Source: Massilia kyonggiensis (lineage in GTDB: Bacteria > Pseudomonadota > Gammaproteobacteria > Burkholderiales > Burkholderiaceae_D). From it: DNA of 64,000 nt. The position numbers and the translations under genes are program-made. Every line of letters starts with the position of its first letter. Position 1 is the stretch's first letter. Shown in pieces: positions 49,808 through 59,540 of this stretch. Location: contig NZ_JANUGY010000005.1 of the NCBI RefSeq assembly GCF_024756235.1, positions 310,001 through 374,000 of the forward strand. Direction: 5' to 3'. The notes under the pieces were generated by a model that saw only the letters and a program-made list of their open reading frames with translations, was not told the origin of the DNA and ran no database searches.

Positions 49808-50433
49808 AACGCGCGCTGCTGTTCGCGGCACTGGCGTTGTCCGGCACGGCACGCGCCGCGACCGTCGAGGTGCTCGTGCAGACGCCGGCCGGCACGCCGC
49901 TGGCCGACGCCGCCGTGCTCGTCGAGCCGGTCGCGGGCGCACCGGTACGCCCGCGCACGCGTGCCCACGCTGCGATCGAGCAGCGGGGCCGCGAATTCAT
50001 CCCGTGGATGACCGTCGTGCAGACGGGCACCAGCGTCGACTTCCCCAACAGCGACACGATCCGCCACCACGTGTATTCGTTCTCCGAGCCGAAGCGCTTC
50101 GAGATCAAGCTGTATGCCGGCAAGCCGGGCCAGCCCGTCATGTTCGACAAGCCGGGCCAGGTCGACATCGGCTGCAATATCCACGACTGGATGGAGGCCC
50201 ACGTGCTGGTCGTCGACACGCCGTACTTTGCCCGCACGGGCGCGGACGGACGCGCCTCCATCACGAATGTCCCGGCGGGACGCTACCGCGTGCGGCCGTG
50301 GCATCCGCTGCAGAAGGCGGCCGCCGCACCGCAGGACATCGAGATCGACGAGGCGCCCGCGCGCATGACGCTCACGCTCGATGCGCGCGCCCGTCAACCG
50401 AAGCCCCACACCGAGGACCCGGACCGTTACTGA
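49804..50433 (+). CDS. Periplasmic cupredoxin-like protein
   Basis: This 209-residue exported protein has a signal peptide ending GTARA and a plastocyanin-like fold. The type-1 copper ligands are an His in IRHHVYSF (88/89) and Cys124, His127 and Met130 in CNIHDWM. Annotators call close relatives methylamine-utilisation proteins. The GTG overlaps the SnoaL stop, and its own stop lies one base before the EAL gene. Together this suggests that copper or redox state is sensed and passed to the membrane EAL protein; that is inference. Confidence 0.85.
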   Translation: MKRALLFAALALSGTARAATVEVLVQTPAGTPLADAAVLVEPVAGAPVRPRTRAHAAIEQRGREFIPWMTVVQTGTSVDFPNSDTIRHHVYSFSEPKRFEIKLYAGKPGQPVMFDKPGQVDIGCNIHDWMEAHVLVVDTPYFARTGADGRASITNVPAGRYRVRPWHPLQKAAAAPQDIEIDEAPARMTLTLDARARQPKPHTEDPDRY

Positions 50434-50434
50434 C

Positions 50435-52681
50435 ATGTCATCGAGATCGCTGCGGCATCGGATCGCCATCGTCTTCGTGGGCCTGCTCGTGCTGGTCATG
50501 GGGCTCGTGCTGGCGCTCGTCCACCACAGCAGCGCGCGCATCGTGGAGCGCGAGACGCGGCGCGAACTGGCCGTCGGCACCAAGGTGTTCCAGCGCCTGC
50601 TCGAACAGAACCAGCGCCAGCTCGAGACGGCGGCCGCCGTGCTGTCCGCCGATTTCGCGTTCCGCGAGGCGATCGCCACGCAGGACCAGCCCACCGTGCG
50701 CTCCGTGATCCACAACCACGGCCAGCGCATCCACGCGCAGGTGATGATGGTCACGGGCACCGACGGCAAGCTGATCGCCACGACGCAGCACGCCGGCGCG
50801 TCCGGCGATCCGTTCCCGTTCCCCGACCTGCTCGCGGCCGCCGAAGCGTCCGGGCGCAGCGCGGGCTTCCGCCAGATGCGCAACGGCCAGCTGTACCAGG
50901 TCGTGCTCGTGCCGATCCTGGCGCCCACGCGCATTGCCTGGGTGGCGATGGGCTTCCACGTGGATGACCGCTGGGCGGACGACATGGCCGGCGTGACGGG
51001 CCTCGGCGTGCACATCGTGCGGACCGGGACGCCGGGCGCGCTCGCATCGTCCGCCGCAGCCGGGGGGACGCACTACGCGTCCGTGCACGTGCCGCTGGAC
51101 GGCGGTGTGCAGGCCGTGCTTCAGCTGCCGGTTGCCCAGGTGCAGGCACCGTTCGAACAGTTGCAGGGCCGCCTGCTGGGGGTGATCGTCGTGGCCGTGC
51201 TGGTGTTCGCGGCGGGCAGCATCATGCTGGCCGGGCGCATCGTCCGGCCCCTGAACGAATTGTCGGCCGCCGCGCGCCGCATCGCGCAGGGCGATTACGC
51301 GCAGCCGCTGCCGCCCGCGCCGCGCGACGAGATCGGCCAGCTGGCCGGCAGCTTCGGGCAGATGCGCACGGAGATAGCGAGCCGCGAGGAGCGCATCGCC
51401 AGGCTGGCCTATGTGGACGCCCTGACGGACCTGCCCAACCGCACGCGCTTCCTGGAAGCGTTCGGCCGCCTCTCCCCGGGCGCGGGCGGCGCCGTGATGG
51501 TCGTGAACGTCGACCGCTTCGCCCTCATCAACAATGCCCTGGGCCACGACGTCGGCGACCGCCTGCTGCGCGCCGTCGCGGGCCAGCTGCAGCCGCTCGT
51601 GCCGCCGGGCGGCATGCTGGCGCGCCTGTGGGGCGACCAGTTCGCGTTCCTGCTGGAGGGCGCCGGCCTCGAGGCCGCGCGCCGCTTCGCCGACACCGTG
51701 CTGGCCGCGCTGCGCGATCCGGTCACGCTGGACGGCCAGCGCCTCGACATCGAGGCCGGCGTCGGCATCGCGCTGTATCCGGACGATGGCCTCGATGCGG
51801 CGACCCTGCTGCGCCGTGCCGAGCTGGCGCTGGCCACCGCCAAGCGGCGCCATGCCGGCATCGCGTTTGCGCAGGAGACGGGCGGCGAGCCCGCGCACGA
51901 GCAGCTGTCCCTCATCGGCGACATGCGCCGTGCGCTGGCGGCAGGCGAATTCACGCTCGCTTATCAACCCAAGCTGGCGCTGGGGAGCGGGCGCATCGTG
52001 GCGGTGGAAGCGCTGCTGCGCTGGCAGCATCCGGAGCGCGGCACCATCGCGCCGGCGCGCTTCATCCCGTTCGCCGAGCAGACGGGTTTCATTCGCGAGA
52101 TCACCCCGTGGGTGCTGGAGTCAAGCGTGCGCCAGGCCGCCATGTGGCATGCGGCGGGGCTGGACATCGCCGTGTCGGCGAACCTGTCGACGCTGGACCT
52201 GCTCGATCCGCACCTGGGCCGGCGCGTGCGCGGCCTGCTGGAGACATATGCCGTGCCCGCGCGCCGCCTGTGCCTGGAGATCACGGAGAGCGCGCTGATG
52301 GACGATCCGGCGCTGGCGCAGGCGCACCTCGATGAACTGGCGGGCCTCGGGATCAAGCTGTCGATCGACGACTACGGCGTCGGCCAGGCGTCGCTGGCCT
52401 ACCTGAAAAGCCTGCCCGTGGACGAACTGAAGCTCGACCGCAGCTTCATCACCGCGATCACGGAGTCGCCGCGCAACGCGGCCATCGTCGAATCGACCAT
52501 CATGCTGAGCCACGCGCTCGGATTGACCGTCGTCGCGGAAGGCGTGGAGACGCCGGCGGAACTGCGCTGGCTGCGCGAGCACGGCTGCGACATCGCGCAG
52601 GGCTATGGCATCGGCCGTCCGATGACGGCGGCGCAGCTTGGGGACTGGCTCGCGGACTTCGCCTTTCGCACCGTCGCCTGA
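50435..52681 (+). CDS. Membrane-bound sensor / degenerate GGDEF / EAL protein
   Basis: This 748-residue protein has TM1 at about 10-29, a periplasmic double-sensor-like domain at about 30-245, TM2 at about 247-266, HAMP at about 267-320, a GGDEF-type domain at about 325-480 whose motif is WGDQF (399-403), and an EAL domain at about 495-745. The EAL motif is intact (525-527), but the DDFGTG position reads DDYGVG (645-650). Cyclase activity is unlikely; phosphodiesterase activity is likely. Its start follows the cupredoxin stop by one base. Confidence 0.9.
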   Translation: MSSRSLRHRIAIVFVGLLVLVMGLVLALVHHSSARIVERETRRELAVGTKVFQRLLEQNQRQLETAAAVLSADFAFREAIATQDQPTVRSVIHNHGQRIHAQVMMVTGTDGKLIATTQHAGASGDPFPFPDLLAAAEASGRSAGFRQMRNGQLYQVVLVPILAPTRIAWVAMGFHVDDRWADDMAGVTGLGVHIVRTGTPGALASSAAAGGTHYASVHVPLDGGVQAVLQLPVAQVQAPFEQLQGRLLGVIVVAVLVFAAGSIMLAGRIVRPLNELSAAARRIAQGDYAQPLPPAPRDEIGQLAGSFGQMRTEIASREERIARLAYVDALTDLPNRTRFLEAFGRLSPGAGGAVMVVNVDRFALINNALGHDVGDRLLRAVAGQLQPLVPPGGMLARLWGDQFAFLLEGAGLEAARRFADTVLAALRDPVTLDGQRLDIEAGVGIALYPDDGLDAATLLRRAELALATAKRRHAGIAFAQETGGEPAHEQLSLIGDMRRALAAGEFTLAYQPKLALGSGRIVAVEALLRWQHPERGTIAPARFIPFAEQTGFIREITPWVLESSVRQAAMWHAAGLDIAVSANLSTLDLLDPHLGRRVRGLLETYAVPARRLCLEITESALMDDPALAQAHLDELAGLGIKLSIDDYGVGQASLAYLKSLPVDELKLDRSFITAITESPRNAAIVESTIMLSHALGLTVVAEGVETPAELRWLREHGCDIAQGYGIGRPMTAAQLGDWLADFAFRTVA

Positions 52682-52687
52682 ACGGCG

Positions 52688-54001
52688 TCAGGCGAGGAAG
52701 TCGAACGCGGACATGGGTCGTCCGCCGTTCATCAGGCCGAACAGGGAATTCGCGCCCGCATTCGAATACTGCTTGACGAGAGCGCTGGCCTGCGCGTTGA
52801 CGGCCTGGGTCATCTGCGTCTTCTTGTCGGCGAGCGCGTCGCGGTCCTTCGCCAAGGCCGCGGCCTGGCCGGCGAGCGTGCCGCCCGTCGCCAGCTGCTG
52901 CGCGATGCCGGCGCCGACCTTGTCCGCCAGGCCCGTGCCGCCGTTCGCGAACACCTTGGCCACCCGGTCCGGGTCAGCGGCGATGGCCGCGTCCAGCTTC
53001 GTCGCGTCGACCGCCAGCTTGCCGTTCTTCGCGCTCACGCCGATGGCCGCCAGCACGGCCGGATCCATGCCGCCCACGAGGCGCGTCACCTGTTCCTGGA
53101 TCTGCGCGAGCGTGCGGTCGGAGGCGACGTCTCCCGTCTTCAGCGCGGCCAGCCGGCCCGGCAGGGCGTTGACGGCGTCCGTGAACGCCTTGACGTTTTT
53201 CGCGATGGCCGTGTTGTCGCCGGCCAGCGTCACGGTGCCGGCACCCTTCGCCTTGAGGTCGAGCGTGACGCCGGCGATGGCGCCCGTGACCTTGTTGCCG
53301 GTGCTCGTGACGGTCTTGCCGTCGACGGTGACGACCGCATCCTGCGCGGCGCTCGCCTGCGTCACCGCGCCGCGCGTCCCCGGCTGATACGCCAGCAGCG
53401 CCTGCAGGGCCGGGTCGCCGGAGACGCCGATCCGCATGGCATTCGCGGCGCCGGGCTGGCTGGTGAGGCTCAGCGCGACGCCCTTGTCGTCGGCGACGAG
53501 CTTCGCATCGATGCCGGCCGCCTTGAACGCGGCGGCGAGGCCGTCCGGCGTATTGTCGGGCGCGCCGATGCGGATGGTTTTCGTGCTGCCGGCCACCTCG
53601 ACCTTGATGACGGTCGGCGCGCCGCTGCCGATCGTCGTCGTGGCCGACGGCACCCGGACGGTCACCAGTTGCTGGGCCTGGGCCAGCTGCTTCACGTCGA
53701 TCTTGTGCGTGCCGGCGGCCGCGCCCGATGCGGTAATGCGCGCGTCGAGGGCCTTGCCGTCGACCTGCGTCGAAAGTTTCAGGCCGCTCGCGGCGAGCGT
53801 GCCCGCGACGGACCTGACGTCGTCCAGCACGTTGGCCAGACGCCCCAGCGTGGACAGGCGCGCGTCGTCGCGCCTGATCTGCGCGTCGATGCCCTGCAGG
53901 CCCGTGTTGCGGGCGCTCAGCGACTTTACGGCCGTGCCGTACAGGTCGGCCAGGCCCTGGCTGGCGTTCGCCGTCGTCCTCGATGAAATGGTGGTCGTCA
54001 T
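52688..54001 (-). CDS. fliD: Flagellar filament cap protein FliD-like
   Basis: This 437-residue protein has the FliD outline. An N-terminal domain (GLADLYGTAVKSLSARNTGLQGIDAQI) is followed by VDVKQLAQAQQLVT-like KIDVKQLAQAQQ, AFKAAGIDAKLVADDKGVALSLTSQ, and the C-terminal coiled coil (LAKDRDALADKKTQMTQAVNAQASALVKQY). Family rules VSAKNGKLAVDATKLDAAIAADPDRVAKVF are clear. The cap helps flagellin assemble. No flagellar partner is adjacent; it is an orphan copy, probably a second fliD. Confidence 0.82.
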   Translation of the reverse strand: MTTTISSRTTANASQGLADLYGTAVKSLSARNTGLQGIDAQIRRDDARLSTLGRLANVLDDVRSVAGTLAASGLKLSTQVDGKALDARITASGAAAGTHKIDVKQLAQAQQLVTVRVPSATTTIGSGAPTVIKVEVAGSTKTIRIGAPDNTPDGLAAAFKAAGIDAKLVADDKGVALSLTSQPGAANAMRIGVSGDPALQALLAYQPGTRGAVTQASAAQDAVVTVDGKTVTSTGNKVTGAIAGVTLDLKAKGAGTVTLAGDNTAIAKNVKAFTDAVNALPGRLAALKTGDVASDRTLAQIQEQVTRLVGGMDPAVLAAIGVSAKNGKLAVDATKLDAAIAADPDRVAKVFANGGTGLADKVGAGIAQQLATGGTLAGQAAALAKDRDALADKKTQMTQAVNAQASALVKQYSNAGANSLFGLMNGGRPMSAFDFLA

Positions 54002-54055
54002 GGCTCGATATTATCGCTGCAAGCTTGCCGTTTCAATTATTGAACACCGTGCGGT

Positions 54056-54982
54056 TTACCCGTCAATCTCCGCTTTCGCCGCCGGTGCCTCGACGAAGCC
54101 GGCCACGGCGCCCACGACTTCGCCCGCCTCGTCGCGCAGGGGCAGGGCGTTGATGACGACGTGCAGCCGCTCGTCGTCGGCAAAGCGGACCGTCAGCGTC
54201 TCGTCGCGCACTTCCTCGCCGGTGGCGGCGGCGCGCTGCAGCGGCAACTGGTCGAGGGCCAGCAGCGTGCCGCCCGCATAGACGGCGAAGGCGCGGTGGC
54301 CGGGCGCGTCCGGCACGGGGTTCTCGCCGCGGCGCAGGCGCAGCAGGCGCTCGGCGGCGGGATTTGCCTTGATGCGCCGGCATTCGCGGTCGCTGGCGAC
54401 GAACAGCGCGGCGGGCGCCGCCTTCATCAGGCCTTCCAGTTCGTTCGTGCGGCGCTGCTCGCGCCGCTGGCTGTCCTGCAGGGCGCCGGCAAGGCGCTGC
54501 TGTTCGGTGATCTCTTCGACGACGACGGTCACGCCCAGCATGGCGCCGTTGCGGTCGACGACCGGGTAGATGCTCTCGCGCCAGACGCGGCGCATGTGCG
54601 GCTGGGCCGGCGTCGCGCCTTCGAACACCGAGCCGAGGATGGGGGCGCCGGTCGTCATGACCTGGCGAATGCGCAGTTCGGCGGCGGGGGCGATTTCGGG
54701 AACGGCGTCGTGGATCGATTTGCCGATGTGGTCTTCGACCGGCAGGCCGTTGATCTCGGCCAGCAGGCGGTTGATGCGGACGTAGCGCAGATCGAGGTCC
54801 AGCACGGCCAGTCCGACGGGTACGTGGGCGAACGCGGCTTCCAGGGTGAGGATGGCGCGGTGCGTGTCCAGGCTGTCGCGCCGGGCGTCGGCCAGGCGCT
54901 GTTGCTGCCATCCCAGCAGGATGGCGATGACCGCCGCGAGCGGCATCAACATCAACAGGAGTTCTGCACTGACAACAGGCAC
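54056..54982 (-). CDS. Membrane-anchored double-PAS sensor without output domain
   Basis: This 308-residue protein has one helix (about 5-25), then PAS A (about 43-160: FAHVPVGLAVLDLDLRYVRINRLLAEINGLP) with its PAC extension, and PAS B (about 185-300). No kinase, GGDEF or HTH follows, so it must pass its signal by protein contact. The GTG start has GGAG six bases upstream. It is transcribed toward fliD. Confidence 0.82.
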   Translation of the reverse strand: MPVVSAELLLMLMPLAAVIAILLGWQQQRLADARRDSLDTHRAILTLEAAFAHVPVGLAVLDLDLRYVRINRLLAEINGLPVEDHIGKSIHDAVPEIAPAAELRIRQVMTTGAPILGSVFEGATPAQPHMRRVWRESIYPVVDRNGAMLGVTVVVEEITEQQRLAGALQDSQRREQRRTNELEGLMKAAPAALFVASDRECRRIKANPAAERLLRLRRGENPVPDAPGHRAFAVYAGGTLLALDQLPLQRAAATGEEVRDETLTVRFADDERLHVVINALPLRDEAGEVVGAVAGFVEAPAAKAEIDG

Positions 54983-55212
54983 GGTGGTCTCCGCAATACA
55001 TCGATGGACGTTTCACAAAATATCATTTCTTTTGCGAAATTCCTAATGTATGTACTCGACGACACGGCGCTGAACGAGGGAAATCGAAATGCAAACCTTT
55101 CCATATGTGGCGGCGCAACATCACTGGGTAAATTGATAACAGTAATTTTACGTATTTCAAAGATTTATCGGATCAATAATAATCGGCCGCATCAAGAAAA
55201 AAGAGGAGGCCC

Positions 55213-56613
55213 ATGTCATTTCTAATCGTTCTCGCCGCGCTGGCGTTCCTGATGTTCGCCGCTTATCGGGGCTACAGCGTCATCCTGTTCGCGCCGATCG
55301 CCGCCCTGGGCGCGGTGCTGCTCACGGCCCCGGACGCCGTCGCGCCCGTGTTCACCGGCATCTTCATGGAAAAGATGGTCGGCTTCGTCAAGCTGTACTT
55401 CCCCGTGTTCATGCTGGGCGCCGTGTTCGGCAAGGTGATCGAGCTGTCCGGCTTTTCGGAATCCATCGTCAACGCCGCCATCCGCTACATCGGCCGTTCG
55501 CGCGCGAACGCGGTGATCGTCGCCGTGTGCGCACTGCTGACCTATGGCGGCGTGTCGCTGTTCGTCGTCGTGTTCGCGGTGTATCCGTTCGCGGCCGAGC
55601 TCTACCGCCAGAGCAACATCCCGAAACGCCTGATGCCGGGCGCCATCGCGCTGGGCGCGTTCTCGTTCACGATGGATTCGCTGCCGGGCACGCCGCAGAT
55701 CCAGAACATCATCCCGACGACGTTCTTCAAGACGACGTCGTGGGCCGCGCCCGTGCTGGGCACCGTCGGCTCGCTGTTCATCATCGTCGTGGGCCTGGCT
55801 TACCTGGAATGGCGCCGCCGCGCGGCGCTGGCGCGCGGCGAAGGCTACGGCACGTCGCTCGTCAACGAGCCGGAACGCACGCAGGCCACGTCGCTGCCGC
55901 ATCCTGCGCTGGCGATCCTGCCGCTGATCGTCGTGGGCGTGGCCAACTTCATCCTCACGCGCATGATCCCGCAATGGTATGGCGATTCGTTCACGGTGCC
56001 GGCCGAGATCCTGCCGGGCGTGCACACGCCGGTGACGGCCACGATCAAGACCGTCGTCGCGATCTGGGCGGTGGAAGCGGCGCTGCTGCTGGGGATCGTC
56101 GTCGTGATCCTGACCGCGTTCCGGCGCGTGAGCGCCCGTTTCGCGGACGGCTCGAAGGCGGCCGTCGGCGGCGCGCTGCTGGCCGCGATGAACACGGCGT
56201 CGGAGTATGGCTTCGGCGGCGTGATCGCGGCGCTGCCGGGGTTCATCGTCGTCAGCGATGCCTTGAAAAGCATCCCGAATCCGCTGGTGAATGCGGCCGT
56301 GTCGGTGAGCTCCCTCGCCGGCATCACGGGCTCCGCGTCGGGCGGCATGAGCATTGCGCTGGCCGCGATGTCGGACCTGTTCATCAAGGGCGCGCAGGCC
56401 GCGCAGATCCCGCTGGAAGTGCTGCACCGCGTGGTGTCGATGGCCAGCGGCGGCATGGACACGCTGCCGCACAACGGCGCCGTCATCACGCTGCTCGCGG
56501 TGACGGGGCTCACGCACAAGGAATCGTATCGCGAGATTTTTGCGGTGACCGTCATCAAGACGGCGGCGGTGTTCTTCGTGATCGCGTTTTATTACGTGAC
56601 CGGACTGGTGTAA
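55213..56613 (+). CDS. GntP-family carboxylate permease
   Basis: This 466-residue transporter has about twelve helices. Marks include FGKVIELSGFSESIVNAAIRYIGRSRANAVIVAVCALLTYGGVSLFVVVFAVYPFAAELYR and SASGGMSIALAAMSDLFIKGA. GntP members move gluconate or short hydroxy acids such as beta-hydroxybutyrate with protons. No catabolic gene is adjacent. GGAGG precedes the ATG. The 230-base upstream region is AT-rich with no obvious palindrome. Confidence 0.85.
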   Translation: MSFLIVLAALAFLMFAAYRGYSVILFAPIAALGAVLLTAPDAVAPVFTGIFMEKMVGFVKLYFPVFMLGAVFGKVIELSGFSESIVNAAIRYIGRSRANAVIVAVCALLTYGGVSLFVVVFAVYPFAAELYRQSNIPKRLMPGAIALGAFSFTMDSLPGTPQIQNIIPTTFFKTTSWAAPVLGTVGSLFIIVVGLAYLEWRRRAALARGEGYGTSLVNEPERTQATSLPHPALAILPLIVVGVANFILTRMIPQWYGDSFTVPAEILPGVHTPVTATIKTVVAIWAVEAALLLGIVVVILTAFRRVSARFADGSKAAVGGALLAAMNTASEYGFGGVIAALPGFIVVSDALKSIPNPLVNAAVSVSSLAGITGSASGGMSIALAAMSDLFIKGAQAAQIPLEVLHRVVSMASGGMDTLPHNGAVITLLAVTGLTHKESYREIFAVTVIKTAAVFFVIAFYYVTGLV

Positions 56614-56614
56614 C

Positions 56615-56638
56615 GCGCCGCCCGCGCAAGGGCGGCGC
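56615..56638. terminator. Hairpin between convergent GntP and PEP-CTERM genes
   Basis: GCGCCGCCC pairs perfectly with GGGCGGCGC around GCGCAA. There is no T-run, so termination is uncertain. Confidence 0.5.
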
Positions 56639-56646
56639 GTGTGACG

Positions 56647-57237
56647 TTAGCCGCGCTTGCGCTTGTACGCCGCCGTCATTCCCAGCAGCGCCGTCATCGC
56701 CAGCAATGGAGAGGACGGCTCCGGCACCTCGGCCGCGGCCGCGGTGGCGGCCGTGATCGTGAACGTGTCGCCCGCGCGCAGGCCCTGCGTATCCAGCAGC
56801 CAGTCGCTGGCGCCCGGCACGCCCAGTGCATTCCCGAACTGGAACTCGGCCCACTCCGGCGCGCTGAACACGACGTTCGCCGTGTGCGCGCCGGACGTCG
56901 CCGAGCCCACCGTGCCGAAGGCCGGCGTCACGCTGCCGGCCGCGAAGAAGGCGATGCCGTTCAGCGAGAAGCTGAATTCGTCCAGCGCGGCGCCGGCCAT
57001 GTTGCGTACGAGCGCGTTGAAGGCGAGGGGGCCCGCCAGGTCGCCGGCTTCCAGCACGAAGCTGAACGTGGTCGGCGTGAACGTGGCGAGGTCGAGGTCG
57101 AACGATGCCAGGCCCGCGCCGCTGTAATCCGTCACCGTATTCGTTCCCGTGGTGCCGGTGAGGATCGCGGCCTGGGACAGTTGCGGCAGTGCCAGCGCGG
57201 CCGCCAGGGCACAGATACCAATCAGTTTGTTCTTCAT
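56647..57237 (-). CDS. PEP-CTERM exported protein
   Basis: This 196-residue protein has a signal peptide ending LSQAA and a beta-rich, Thr/Ala/Phe-rich body. The C-terminal sorting tail is VPEPSSPLLAMTALLG followed by KRKRG. Exosortase cuts at PEP and fixes the protein at the surface or releases it into matrix. The exosortase gene is not in the window. It lies directly downstream of the PhoX gene (22-base gap), so the two may be co-transcribed. Confidence 0.88.
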   Translation of the reverse strand: MKNKLIGICALAAALALPQLSQAAILTGTTGTNTVTDYSGAGLASFDLDLATFTPTTFSFVLEAGDLAGPLAFNALVRNMAGAALDEFSFSLNGIAFFAAGSVTPAFGTVGSATSGAHTANVVFSAPEWAEFQFGNALGVPGASDWLLDTQGLRAGDTFTITAATAAAAEVPEPSSPLLAMTALLGMTAAYKRKRG

Positions 57238-57259
57238 GTCGGTTCCTTTCGATGGCGGA

Positions 57260-58753
57260 TCAGAGCGGGCCCTTGGCCCACGGACCGGAGATCGCGAACG
57301 TGATGCCCGGGGTCTGGATGTTCACGAACAGGTAGCGGCCCGTCGGGTCGAAGCAGGCGCCCGCGAACTCGTTGCCGCGGTGGTCGCCGGCCAGCGTATC
57401 CAGCTTGCCGGCCGCATTCAGCTGCGACGTCGTCAGCTGCACGTTGTTCTTGGCGAAGATGTAGGCATCGCCGCCCTGCGTGATGCCCATCAGGCGCTGG
57501 CCGTAGCCGAAGGTGTCGGTCGTGGCGGTGGACGCGTCCTCGCAGATCAGGATGGCGTTGCGCGGGCTGACCGTCAGGTTGTCGCCCATATTGCCCACCG
57601 TCGTGTTCGGGCTCGAATAGATGCAGCGGAGGACCTGCGTGGCGAGGTCCAGTTCCCAGATCGCGCCGCGCGAGACGGCACCGCCGGACGTATCCATCAC
57701 GTACATCTTGCCCTGCGCGTACCAGATGCCTTCGCCGCGGTTCATGCGCAGCGCGCCCTGCAGCCAGCCCTGCACGAACGGGCCGGCGGCGTTGTTGATC
57801 GTCGTGCCGGACGGCCCCGTCGCGTTGCCGCGGTTCTGGTCCGGATTCGCGATCGGCACCCATTCCAGCACGTAGGCATCGCCCTTCAGCGCGCCCGCCA
57901 CGTTGGCGTTCGGCGTGCCTTTCACCCGCGCCATCTGCAGCACGCCGCCGCGCGCCAGCGCGCCGTAGCCCCCGTTTTTATCGTCCGGGATGTAGCGGTA
58001 GAAGCCCGACTTGCCCGACGAGTCCTCCGTCATGTAGACGATGCTCGTGGCCGGATCGACGGCCGCCGCCTCGTGCGCGAAGCGGCCCATGCCGACGATG
58101 GGCTGGCCCGTCGTCTGCGTGGTGTCCGGCGACACTTCGAACACATAGCCGTGCTTCTTGCCCGAGGCAGTGACGTTGTCGGAGCCGATCTCCTCGCACG
58201 ACAGCCACGTGCCCCACGGCGTGATGCCGCCGGCGCAGTTGCCGTCCGTGCCGCCCAGGCTCGGGGTCACGCTGACCCAGGCGCCGTCGCGGAACAGCAG
58301 ATTCGTCGTGCCGCCGCCCAGCACCGTCGTCGCGCCGGCGCTGCTCGCGCCCGTGTCGTACGCGCCGAACGCGTTGATGAACTTGTTCGGGCTGACGGCG
58401 TGCGCTTCGTGGTTGCGGATCAGGACGAGCTCCGTGCTGCGGCCCACCTTGCGCGTCAGGACGACGCCCATGCCGTCGTGCGATGCGGGGCACGGCTTCC
58501 CGTCGGTCATCGTGTCGCCCGTCCAGCCGAAGCTCTTGTACGTAAAACCGGCGGGGAGCTGCAGCAGCGGCAGGCCGGTGGTCAGGTCGTTGACGGGGGC
58601 GATGGGGCCGTATGGGCTGTCGACCAGGGCACTGGCGCCGCCGGCGGCCAGCGACTCGCGCGCCTGCAGCGCGGCGAAGGCACCGACGAACGGCAGGGTG
58701 CCCATGCCCTTGAGCAGGGTGCGCCTGGACGGCGAGATGTTTTTATCTGTCAT
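57260..58753 (-). CDS. PhoX-family alkaline phosphatase (DUF839)
   Basis: This 497-residue protein has a Tat signal (SRRTLLKG, twin Arg 10-11) and a beta-propeller DUF839 body: HDGMGVVLTRK and IRNHEAHA near 95-118, LSCEEIGSD near 190, RFAHEAAAVDP near 228 and DHRGNEFAGACFDPTGRYLFVNIQTPG near the end. PhoX enzymes fold with calcium and iron in the cytoplasm and cut phosphate esters in the periplasm. GGAGAG fits the chosen ATG; a start 15 bases earlier is possible. Confidence 0.88.
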   Translation of the reverse strand: MTDKNISPSRRTLLKGMGTLPFVGAFAALQARESLAAGGASALVDSPYGPIAPVNDLTTGLPLLQLPAGFTYKSFGWTGDTMTDGKPCPASHDGMGVVLTRKVGRSTELVLIRNHEAHAVSPNKFINAFGAYDTGASSAGATTVLGGGTTNLLFRDGAWVSVTPSLGGTDGNCAGGITPWGTWLSCEEIGSDNVTASGKKHGYVFEVSPDTTQTTGQPIVGMGRFAHEAAAVDPATSIVYMTEDSSGKSGFYRYIPDDKNGGYGALARGGVLQMARVKGTPNANVAGALKGDAYVLEWVPIANPDQNRGNATGPSGTTINNAAGPFVQGWLQGALRMNRGEGIWYAQGKMYVMDTSGGAVSRGAIWELDLATQVLRCIYSSPNTTVGNMGDNLTVSPRNAILICEDASTATTDTFGYGQRLMGITQGGDAYIFAKNNVQLTTSQLNAAGKLDTLAGDHRGNEFAGACFDPTGRYLFVNIQTPGITFAISGPWAKGPL

Positions 58754-58852
58754 GTGAGCTCTCTCCATAGGGATGGATCGTGCCGGGATGGCACGCGCTC
58801 ATGCATTAAAACAAACGAAAACTACCGTTCGATGACAGCAAAAAGACAATAC

Positions 58853-59533
58853 TCAGACGGGCGTGACGACCCGCACCACCGTCTCGCCATAATCGCGGAA
58901 GCCCATGCGCAGGTAAAAGTCGTGGGCGGCCCGGTTCGCACTCATCACGTGCAGGAACGGGATCTCGGCGCGCGCCAGCTGGCGCCGGATGACCTTCCGC
59001 ATCAGCCGCTTCGCATGGCCGCGGCCCTGGTAGTCCGGGTGCGTGCAGACGCCGCTGATTTCGCGATAGGGCCCCGCCGTCGTGCGTTCTCCTGCCATCG
59101 CGACGAGGCGGCCGTCGTCGAAACAGCCGAAGTACGCGCCCATCTCGATGGTGCGCAAGCCGAACGGGCCGGGGCGCGTCAGCCGAGCCAGCGCCAACGC
59201 CTGTTCCGCGTGGGCGGGACCCAGCGGCAGGGCGTCCGGGGCGGGATCGTCGGCCGGGCCGGTGCCGCCATCCCACACGAGGCGGAACATCTTCGCATCT
59301 ACCTCGATGCGCCAGCCGTCCGGCGCGGGGCCGGACCAGACGTCGCAATAGAACTGCTCGCCGGGCGTGCAGAACGGACGCAGCGCGGCGAAGTCGGGTT
59401 GCTCCGGATCGGGAAAGCCGACGATGGGCGAGAACCCGGGCGCGTAGCGGCGTGCGCGGCCGGTGCCGGTGGAGAGGTGGCGGTGCGGGCCGTCGAGGCA
59501 GTTCCAGAAGATGTTGTCGAGAGGGTGTGTCAT
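58853..59533 (-). CDS. GNAT-family N-acetyltransferase
   Basis: This is a 226-residue enzyme. The C-terminal half has the acetyl-CoA signature ISGVCTHPDYQGRGHAKRLMRKVI (about 160-183) and the end strand FLHVMSANRAAHDFYLRMGF. The N-terminal half is a less usual extension (CLDGPHRHLSTGTGRARRYAPGF). Substrate unknown. It is seven bases downstream of the hydrolase gene's stop on the opposite operon end, same strand. Confidence 0.88.
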   Translation of the reverse strand: MTHPLDNIFWNCLDGPHRHLSTGTGRARRYAPGFSPIVGFPDPEQPDFAALRPFCTPGEQFYCDVWSGPAPDGWRIEVDAKMFRLVWDGGTGPADDPAPDALPLGPAHAEQALALARLTRPGPFGLRTIEMGAYFGCFDDGRLVAMAGERTTAGPYREISGVCTHPDYQGRGHAKRLMRKVIRRQLARAEIPFLHVMSANRAAHDFYLRMGFRDYGETVVRVVTPV

Positions 59534-59540
59534 GTCCCGA

